From positions 1 to 38,477 of the forward strand of contig JAKAEB010000036.1 in NCBI GenBank assembly GCA_021818445.1: 38,477 nt of DNA. Reading direction: 5' to 3'. The DNA is from Planctomycetota bacterium (GTDB lineage Bacteria; Planctomycetota; Phycisphaerae; WQYP01). Both the position numbers and the translations under genes were made by a program. How positions within the stretch are numbered: the first letter of the stretch is position 1; each line of letters starts with the position of its first letter. The notes beneath the pieces are model-generated. The model ran no database searches. It saw only the letters and a program-made list of their open reading frames with translations, and was not told the origin of the DNA. Shown piece by piece: positions 33,525 through 38,477 of this stretch.

Positions 33525-34361
33525 TCACCCCGGCCCGCGCCACTTCTGCGTACCATGCGATGTGCCGCCTATGCGAGAAATCTTTGCGTGTGGCTTGCCC
33601 GACGGGTGAACCACGGCGGATGGAACAAGCCTCGCGTAATCGAAGCATAGCGTCAGCGATAGCGGCATACCGATGTGCCCATCGCGCCACCTGAATTGTG
33701 CTTCCCAGATGGGCTGGCCGAACCAGCTTGGAGCGCGCAGGTACTTGATGGCATACCCAAAGCCGTTCGTAAGGAAGCGGCGCAATCGCATTTTTTTAAC
33801 GTCTAATCGCAACGGGGTATCAATAATTCCGTAATCGGGTGCCATCGGGTTGCCGCCGGTGCCAGGCAGCGACGGCACTAGATTGATAATGGAAATACCC
33901 GGGCAGATTTTTTTGATAAATTTCGTCTCGATTTGGCGGATGGTGTACACACCCTTGATGGTCAACCTTGCGTTAAGGGGGTTCTTCTTCCACGCCAAAA
34001 GACGCTTAAGTGCTACATGCACAACGTTCTTTTGGTGGCGATCGCGCCAGATTTGCCAACGGGTGGGCATCTGCGCACGAAGGTACCTCACCAAGGCCTC
34101 TGGCCCGAGTTTCCCTTTCGGCAATGGTATCTTCACTGATTCTGCGTAATACCGCCAGGGCCGGTGCCTGCCAGCAACCGCCCTCGCAACCGCATCTTCC
34201 ACCGTCAGTTGGCATTCTCGCCGCAGGTGCTCGCAGAACCGGATGCCCTCAAAGAGTGGTGGGGGGGCCGGTGGCATCTTGCGGCCGGCACCCCACGAAA
34301 CGCCTCCGATCATCAGAAGCGCTGCGGCACTGTAAAGACTGATCTTCACTGATTGGTTCAT
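33525..34361 (-). CDS. Secreted family-W protein, copy B
   Basis: 278 residues from the ATG at 34359-34361, with GAGGTG six bases upstream; the longer frame lacks a ribosome-binding site. Signal peptide: I-S-L-Y-S-A-A-A-L-L-M-I-G-G-V-S-W-G-A. The family core is present: C-Q-L-T-V-E-D-A-V, Y-L-R-A-Q-M-P, I-W-R-D-R...V-V-H-V-A-L-K-R-L-L-A-W-K-K-N-P-L-N-A-R-L-T-I-K-G and L-D-V-K-K-M-R-L-R-R-F-L-T-N-G. It carries a ~30-residue Ser/Gly/Lys-rich C-terminal extension not in copies D and F. Its stop overlaps the GTG of the interrupted family-E gene. Confidence 0.72.
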   Translation of the reverse strand: MNQSVKISLYSAAALLMIGGVSWGAGRKMPPAPPPLFEGIRFCEHLRRECQLTVEDAVARAVAGRHRPWRYYAESVKIPLPKGKLGPEALVRYLRAQMPTRWQIWRDRHQKNVVHVALKRLLAWKKNPLNARLTIKGVYTIRQIETKFIKKICPGISIINLVPSLPGTGGNPMAPDYGIIDTPLRLDVKKMRLRRFLTNGFGYAIKYLRAPSWFGQPIWEAQFRWRDGHIGMPLSLTLCFDYARLVPSAVVHPSGKPHAKISRIGGTSHGTQKWRGPG

Positions 34362-34416
34362 AAAATACACCTCGATCTCAATAATGTTGCTTTCGTCATT
34401 GGCGTCGGCCGGGGTG

Positions 34417-35388
34417 TCAGGGTGCATTCCATTTCACCGTGAGCACGTATTGGCCGTCGAGAATTCCGTAAGTTACGATTCTGTTGCCGGGAATTGCCAC
34501 GGCACCGCCAGAACCCATGGTTGGTGCCAGCGAAAACCCGGCAACCGTCACGGCGATATGGGGCGAGGCTTGCTGTGGAACGGTGATCGTCGCCTGCTGT
34601 GACCCGGGCGCGAGCCAATTCTGCTGGGCCTGGCTCCCGATCGGCACGATTTGCTGAGTTTTCATCGGGTTCGGGCTGTAAAATCCCACCGGGTCGTTGT
34701 AGCTGCCGTTTTTCAACTTCTGGTTGATTGTCACTGGATTGGCCGCATTATTAATCGTTTCGTAAACCTCCTGCCCATTGTATTCCGAGCCGAGGGCGTT
34801 TCCAAATTGGTCCACCACCGGTACGTTGATGGTCTGCTGCACACCGGTGAACAGCCCGACCTCGTTCGCCGGGATTCCGGGGACCGAGGGGCTGGTATTG
34901 ATGTTTAACGCCATGTTTGTGGGGTCCACGGCGGTCGTTACCCCATTGCCACCATATTTGGTGTAGACGGAATTTCCGATGGCTTTCGGTATCTGCACGA
35001 TGACCATATCGGTGCCAAGAACGGTGCCGCCTTCCTTAGCTTCGAGTTGCAGATCGCCTTTTGGCATGCTCGGTGCTGTGCCTGCGGTTCCGCCAACGTC
35101 AAAGGTGATGGTGCCGTTGGTCGTGTTGCGCGTAACGGTGGCACCGGTCTGGGCATCGCCCGTCCCGCCCGGCAGCGGGACGTACTTGTCGACGCTTACG
35201 CTTTGGGCCAGCACGGCAGGTGCCACCGTCGCCACCACCTTGGTGTAGACCGCTCCCGGGTCCGTCTTGTCCGCACCGGTCAGGATCGGACTCGGTGAGA
35301 AACTCACGATCGCGCTGGTGAAATACTGCGACGATGTGGTTCCCGTGCCGACCCAGGCCAGCGGTGTGCCCGACGCCGCCGCTTCCAC
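34417..35388 (-). CDS. Family-E protein, 5'-truncated copy A (first gene of the array)
   Basis: 323 residues from a GTG with AGAGG eight bases upstream. Everything after residue 3 matches other family-E proteins: T-S-A-I-V-S-F-S-P-S-P-I-L-T-G, M-V-I-V-Q-I-P-K-A-I-G, V-V-D-Q-F-G-N-A-L-G-S-E-Y-N-G-Q-E-V-Y-E and V-A-G-F-S-L-A-P. The homology to the copy at 32.7-33.5 kb breaks off at 35382, so about 140 N-terminal residues are missing and there is no signal peptide. It may be translated, but it looks like a truncated duplicate at the edge of the array. Confidence 0.6.
   Translation of the reverse strand: MEAAASGTPLAWVGTGTTSSQYFTSAIVSFSPSPILTGADKTDPGAVYTKVVATVAPAVLAQSVSVDKYVPLPGGTGDAQTGATVTRNTTNGTITFDVGGTAGTAPSMPKGDLQLEAKEGGTVLGTDMVIVQIPKAIGNSVYTKYGGNGVTTAVDPTNMALNINTSPSVPGIPANEVGLFTGVQQTINVPVVDQFGNALGSEYNGQEVYETINNAANPVTINQKLKNGSYNDPVGFYSPNPMKTQQIVPIGSQAQQNWLAPGSQQATITVPQQASPHIAVTVAGFSLAPTMGSGGAVAIPGNRIVTYGILDGQYVLTVKWNAP
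34976..35382 (-). repeat. 407-bp duplicated block, copy 2 (5' part of truncated family-E gene)
   Basis: Second copy of 32687-33093. It ends at the same position where coding homology stops, marking a recombination junction. Confidence 0.9.
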
Positions 35389-36056
35389 ACATGCGGCCTC
35401 TTTTTACCCCGAGGTCGCGGAGATTACAGGGCCAGAACAGCACCCTTTAATCCACGGCGGCATCAAACCAGCCGGAGTATACTACACAAAAAAAACGCAA
35501 GTGAAAAAGCGGAGGAATTCAAAAATTCAGCAGAATTAACCACACCTTAACATTCCCCTGCGGTAAAAAAGACGACTTTGCACCGCGCGGGACGCGCGAA
35601 TAATATCAACATATTTTCATTAGATTAAAGCGCGCCGGGACAAGCCCGGCGGCTCGCTGGTATTTATTTTTTTATAATAATACTTCTCTGTGCGAGGTAA
35701 GATGCCATGCCGGGGAAATGATGATATTTATTGACGTGCCACCTGGCGTTGCTTTGCGTCCTCCGCACGCTTTGCGGTGAACCAGAGTAACCATTTACAC
35801 CGCTAAGAGCGCCAAGAGCGTCAAGATATTTTTATTGAATGACAGCGCGCCGGGTAAGACCGGATTTACGCACGGGGGCACCGCCGCGGGCGTTATATAG
35901 CCACCGGCTTGCCGGTGGTTGGTGCATTTGGCAGATGGCGGACGGGCCGCGATATACGGTGGCGAGTTCTGCGTGCGTACGAACACCGGGCAAGCCCGGA
36001 GCAATTTCATTATTTTTCATTCCCTCAACGGTCGTCAAGCCTGCGGTGTCAGCGGG
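35389..36056. other. Hairpin-rich intergenic region
   Basis: About 670 bases without a credible gene. It holds perfect stems CGCCGGG/CCCGGCG (35633-35651), CCACCGGC/GCCGGTGG (35901-35918) and CCGGGC/GCCCGG (35986-35999), plus a weaker one near 35850. The sequence CACCGCTAAGAGCGCCAAGA (about 35799-35818) looks like a dispersed intergenic repeat. The left part (35440-35720) is AT-rich and could contain array promoters. Confidence 0.55.
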
Positions 36057-37115
36057 CTATCCAGCCGGCGCAAGTTGATCCGTCTGCCGCCCTGAATGGA
36101 TGCGCCGCAGGTGCCGTGCGATAAAATAAGAGCCAATGACGAAAAACGCCGCGAAGAGCTGCGCTGCCAGGCTCTCAACGCTTGGGTAGACGGCAAACCA
36201 CAGATTAAGCCAGCCGGGCATTTTCCAACCCAGCGTGGTGGTTGAAATCCAATGAGCCTGCTGCATTTCCTGGACGCTTTCGCCAACCATCACAATCAGC
36301 ACACCGCCGAGCATCACACCTGTGAGGATAAGCATTTTCCGATAGGGCAACTTGTAATGCGCGCCAAATGTAAGCAGAGCCACGATGGCCGTGAGGGCCA
36401 AGCCGATAAGTGCCCCTTCCAGCACCACGCCCGTACCGGCCTTGAGTCGGAGGCTTTGCAGGAACAGCACCACTTCAAAGCCTTCGCGATAGACGCAGGT
36501 AAAACCGAGCAGCAGCAAGCCGCGATAAATGGCCGCCTGGCCACGCTGTGGATTGGCGGTAAGCTCATTCTTGCGACGGTTGTGATGCACAATCCAGCCG
36601 GCCCAGTAAATTTTATGAAAAAACCAATTCATGATGATCAACAGCACCACGACAGCCAGCAGGCCGGTGGCCGCCTGCAACGCCAGTTCCGGTGCGTTGA
36701 CATCGGACAACAGGCCCACCACCGCAAACCAAGTGACGACGGTGGCACCGAAGGACAGCGCCGAGCCAAGGGCGACGGGCCTGAAGTGGCGAGGGTTGGT
36801 TCGGGTAAGGCTCGCGGTAAGCGCGGCGAGCACCAGGATCGCTTCGAGGCCTTCGCGGAAAACGAGGATGCCGGTATCTAAAACAACGGCCGGTTTGCTG
36901 ATATTGGCGGCATTAGGGTCGGGGTTACCCTTGGCCGTAATCCCCTGCCAAACCAATATGGCAACGACCACCACAAGCATGGCCAAGAGAACAACCCGGC
37001 GGAACCGAAAGTCCCTCAATCCTTGCCATGGTGTGCGTACACTGGTACTCCAAGCGGAAGAAGTTACAGGATTTGTTGATGCAGGCGGTGTGTTCATCGA
37101 TGGCGGGCGCTCCAT
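36057..37115 (-). CDS. FTR1-family iron permease
   Basis: A 352-residue membrane protein. The two family signatures R-E-G-L-E-A (87-92) and R-E-G-F-E-V (209-214) carry the glutamates that move ferric or ferrous iron through the membrane. About seven to eight hydrophobic helices are seen, with a polar Pro/Ser/Thr-rich N-terminus of ~40 residues. An ATG at 37097 is an alternative start with GGAG further upstream. Relatives work with a periplasmic partner (EfeO/EfeB-like or a cupredoxin), none of which is next to this gene. Two Fur-like palindromes lie 41-100 bases upstream. Confidence 0.92.
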   Translation of the reverse strand: MERPPSMNTPPASTNPVTSSAWSTSVRTPWQGLRDFRFRRVVLLAMLVVVVAILVWQGITAKGNPDPNAANISKPAVVLDTGILVFREGLEAILVLAALTASLTRTNPRHFRPVALGSALSFGATVVTWFAVVGLLSDVNAPELALQAATGLLAVVVLLIIMNWFFHKIYWAGWIVHHNRRKNELTANPQRGQAAIYRGLLLLGFTCVYREGFEVVLFLQSLRLKAGTGVVLEGALIGLALTAIVALLTFGAHYKLPYRKMLILTGVMLGGVLIVMVGESVQEMQQAHWISTTTLGWKMPGWLNLWFAVYPSVESLAAQLFAAFFVIGSYFIARHLRRIHSGRQTDQLAPAG

Positions 37116-37155
37116 ATATGACGACGCTTACGTGGTAACTCCGCAGACACATATT

Positions 37156-37170
37156 TGAGACTCAGTCTCA
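37156..37170 (-). promoter_or_regulatory. Fur-box-like operator 1
   Basis: TGAGACTCAGTCTCA is a perfect 7-1-7 inverted repeat, the geometry of the classical Fur box (TGATAATnATTATCA). It stands 41 bases before the FTR1 start. Confidence 0.65.
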
Positions 37171-37200
37171 TATATCACACATGGGTGAAATTACCATAGT

Positions 37201-37215
37201 TGAGACTGAGTGTCA
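37201..37215 (-). promoter_or_regulatory. Fur-box-like operator 2
   Basis: TGAGACTGAGTGTCA repeats the same 7-1-7 palindrome with one mismatch, 45 bases from operator 1. TTGACA on the minus strand (37216-37211) overlaps it and may be the -35 box of the FTR1 promoter; no strong -10 was found. Confidence 0.6.
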
Positions 37216-37216
37216 A

Positions 37217-37479
37217 TGAGCAAGGCGGCCACGCCATCAGGGACGCCTAAATTTTTACGGAAATAGCTGAAATAACGGAAAAACAGCCGATTAGCGGCGT
37301 TTCATGGGACCTTACTGAATCGCCTAAACGGGTGAGGGCACCCGTGCCTCCACCTATGGCCGCAAAAATGCAGCCGCATCGCCGCTGCGTGGCCGATAAC
37401 AGCCGGTAACAAGAGCGAACCCGCCCCAGAGCGACCGCTAGCCGGATCGATGTTTGATATTCCATCAACGTGAGTTCCA
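37217..37479. other. Intergenic region between metallophosphoesterase and FTR1 promoter
   Basis: About 260 bases. A 78-codon frame on the minus strand (37483-37247) starts across the metallophosphoesterase stop but has no family resemblance and is not accepted as a gene. Nothing else is seen. Confidence 0.45.
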
Positions 37480-38277
37480 TCAATTGGGGTTGGCGATTTC
37501 CTTGGCGGTGGCGGCCAGGGAGTCTGGCTGCACGGCATCTTCACCGCGCCGGAGCCGAAGCACAATGACGTGCGGCGGACAAAACATGCGGACACGCAAC
37601 CCCGCTTTACCCACACCGCGATTGACCACCAGCCACGTTTCGCCTACGCGATGCACGCCGGTACACATGTAGTTGGGCAGTACATCGTGGCGGATGATGG
37701 GTTTGCCATCGGGATAGCAAATCTGCCCCCCGTGCGTGTGGCCCGCCAAACACACATCTACACCGGCGGCGGAAGCGGCGTGAATAAAATCGGGGTAGTG
37801 CATCAGCATGAGTTTGAAGGCGTCGGGTGGCACGTCGGCGAGCGCTGCGGGAATATCGGTGTCAATGCGTTTGTGCTGGGCCAAACCCACCAAGGCCATC
37901 CGTGATTTACCACGCTTCAACCATTGGGATCGGTTCATCAATGGCGTAAAGCCACGCTTTTCCAAGGCTGGAAGAATTTCTCGCGCATCATGATTGCCAA
38001 GGATGAAAAAGCGGCCGAGCGGAGCGCTGATTGGCGCAAGCAGGCGTTCGATGGACGCCAAAGACGTCTTCCAACGCCAACTGCGATGACCAAGGTCGCC
38101 GGTAATGACCAGCAGATCCGGCGAGATGTTACGCAAACTTCGGGCCAGTTCGTCTGCATGCGGCGTCCATCGAGTAAGGTGCAGGTCTGAAATATGCAGG
38201 ATACGAATGTCGTTAAAGCCCGTGGGCAGGCGGGGGCATGAAATAGCCAATGGTTCAACGATCGCGGTGCTGCGCAT
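37480..38277 (-). CDS. Calcineurin-like metallophosphoesterase (YkuE/YaeI-like)
   Basis: 265 residues from the second of two adjacent ATGs; AGAGG is six bases before it (ATG at 38280 is only three bases away). Metal-binding motifs are in order: S-D-L-H (31-34 of the longer form), G-D-L-G-H (61-65), G-N-H-D (95-98), M-H-Y-P-D (160-164) and G-H-T-H-G-G-Q (180-186). In the family these bind two metal ions and hydrolyse phosphoesters; relatives of this type act on membrane-linked or nucleotide substrates. There is no obvious signal peptide or membrane anchor. The substrate cannot be told. Confidence 0.9.
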   Translation of the reverse strand: MRSTAIVEPLAISCPRLPTGFNDIRILHISDLHLTRWTPHADELARSLRNISPDLLVITGDLGHRSWRWKTSLASIERLLAPISAPLGRFFILGNHDAREILPALEKRGFTPLMNRSQWLKRGKSRMALVGLAQHKRIDTDIPAALADVPPDAFKLMLMHYPDFIHAASAAGVDVCLAGHTHGGQICYPDGKPIIRHDVLPNYMCTGVHRVGETWLVVNRGVGKAGLRVRMFCPPHVIVLRLRRGEDAVQPDSLAATAKEIANPN

Positions 38278-38343
38278 CATAATCCTCTAGCGCAATGATA
38301 TGCCAAAAATTCAGCATAAGTGCTGGCTTGTGGTCGGCGGGCG

Positions 38344-38477
38344 ATGAGTGACGCCATCTACTGTCTGGCGATGATTTGTCAGCAGGCCCCTGCCAGTTCA
38401 TACGGTGCCATGCATGTCAAACCGCATGTCCCTTCGGGCCATGTGGTGCCTGGGGCGAGAAGTGATAATGTGGAGAT
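38344..38477 (+). CDS. Possible 5' end of a gene running out of the window
   Basis: The frame from ATG 38344 stays open to the last base (44 codons, M-S-D-A-I-Y-C-L-A-M). The ribosome-binding site is weak (GGCGGGCG) and no family is recognised, so it may be chance. Confidence 0.25.
   Translation, partial: MSDAIYCLAMICQQAPASSYGAMHVKPHVPSGHVVPGARSDNVE

Larger units (their letters stand above)
31045..33528 (-). pseudogene. Family-E gene, copy C, interrupted by an IS630-family element
   Basis: The 5' part runs 33528-32658 and the 3' part 31490-31045. Deleting the insertion and one TA leaves a single open frame of 438 codons: ...G-K-T-R-V-A-N-M-C-L-S... through V-D-D-Q-F-G-N-P-L-G-A-E-Y-N-G and I-A-G-F-S-L-S-P-G-V-V-N-R to TGA/TAA-type end at 31045. 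The GTG at 33526-33528 overlaps the upstream stop as GTGA. The N-terminal half has K-V-A-G-Y-W-K-V-T-A-S-C-Q-V, comparable to A-G-Y-Y-Q-I-A-F-S in the family-P gene H, so E and P families are probably related. No signal peptide is seen at this start. As it stands the gene is split; the 3' part has no obvious start signal. Confidence 0.85.

Noticed and set aside
37247..37483. 78-codon minus-strand frame overlapping the metallophosphoesterase stop by four bases
   Set aside because: The overlap is attractive, but the protein has no recognisable pattern and no clear ribosome-binding site.
1..38477. CRISPR array
   Set aside because: No regularly spaced short direct repeats with unique spacers were found.

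Overview
The window reads as a chromosomal segment of a moderately GC-rich, Gram-negative-type bacterium. Two zinc-ribbon AIM24-like proteins, a cysD/cysNC pair, two PilB-type ATPases with PilT and a long array of lineage-specific secreted proteins would fit a planctomycete (perhaps Phycisphaerae). That placement is inference; no rRNA is present to test it.

Layout. (1) 1-6.05 kb is a defence island: the 3' end of a type III restriction (Res) gene, an abiEi/abiEii toxin-antitoxin pair whose toxin gene carries an in-frame amber codon and which is bracketed by two ~220-bp direct repeats, a decayed fragment of a second toxin gene, and an intact second abiEi/abiEii-like pair. (2) 6.2-12.7 kb is housekeeping: a zinc-ribbon membrane protein, tRNA-Lys(UUU), cysD and cysNC for sulfate activation (the APS-kinase domain has altered key residues), a Bax-inhibitor-1/YccA membrane protein with a clear terminator, a nucleoside phosphorylase-like protein and a Fur-family regulator. 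(3) 12.9-17.8 kb encodes three secretion/pilus ATPases on the minus strand in the order pilB-like, pilT, pilB-like. (4) 18.4-20.1 kb holds two tandem zinc-ribbon AIM24-like proteins on the plus strand. (5) 20.1-35.4 kb is an unbroken minus-strand array of about 14 unrecognised, mostly secreted proteins. (6) 35.4-38.5 kb has hairpin-rich intergenic DNA, an FTR1 iron permease behind two Fur-box-like palindromes, and a metallophosphoesterase.

The minus-strand array is the most unusual part. Four protein families alternate. Family W has a signal peptide, a WRD...HVA segment and a W-K/R-x-NP motif. Family E contains D-Q-F-G-N-x-L-G-x-E-Y-N-G. Family L has a signal peptide and a conserved tail ending W-S-N-W-I-K-V-K-V-P-Q. 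Family P ends in a HTYPVW-type tail. Reading 5' to 3' on the minus strand the order is E-W-E-W-E-W, a small gene, then P-L-L-P-L-P-L. Several partners overlap by a GTGA or ATGA stop/start and lack their own signal peptide. An IS630-family element sits at a TA inside one E gene; removing it restores one continuous frame. Copies are partly homogenised at the DNA level: a 407-bp block is repeated with 12 differences, and the 3' ends of three L genes are nearly identical. Some copies are truncated or chimeric, so the array looks like an actively recombining locus. Its function is unknown.

Connections: the Fur-family gene at 12.3-12.7 kb and the Fur-like operators before FTR1 suggest iron control. 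The pilus/secretion ATPases lie near the secreted-protein array, but nothing in the sequence proves they act together.
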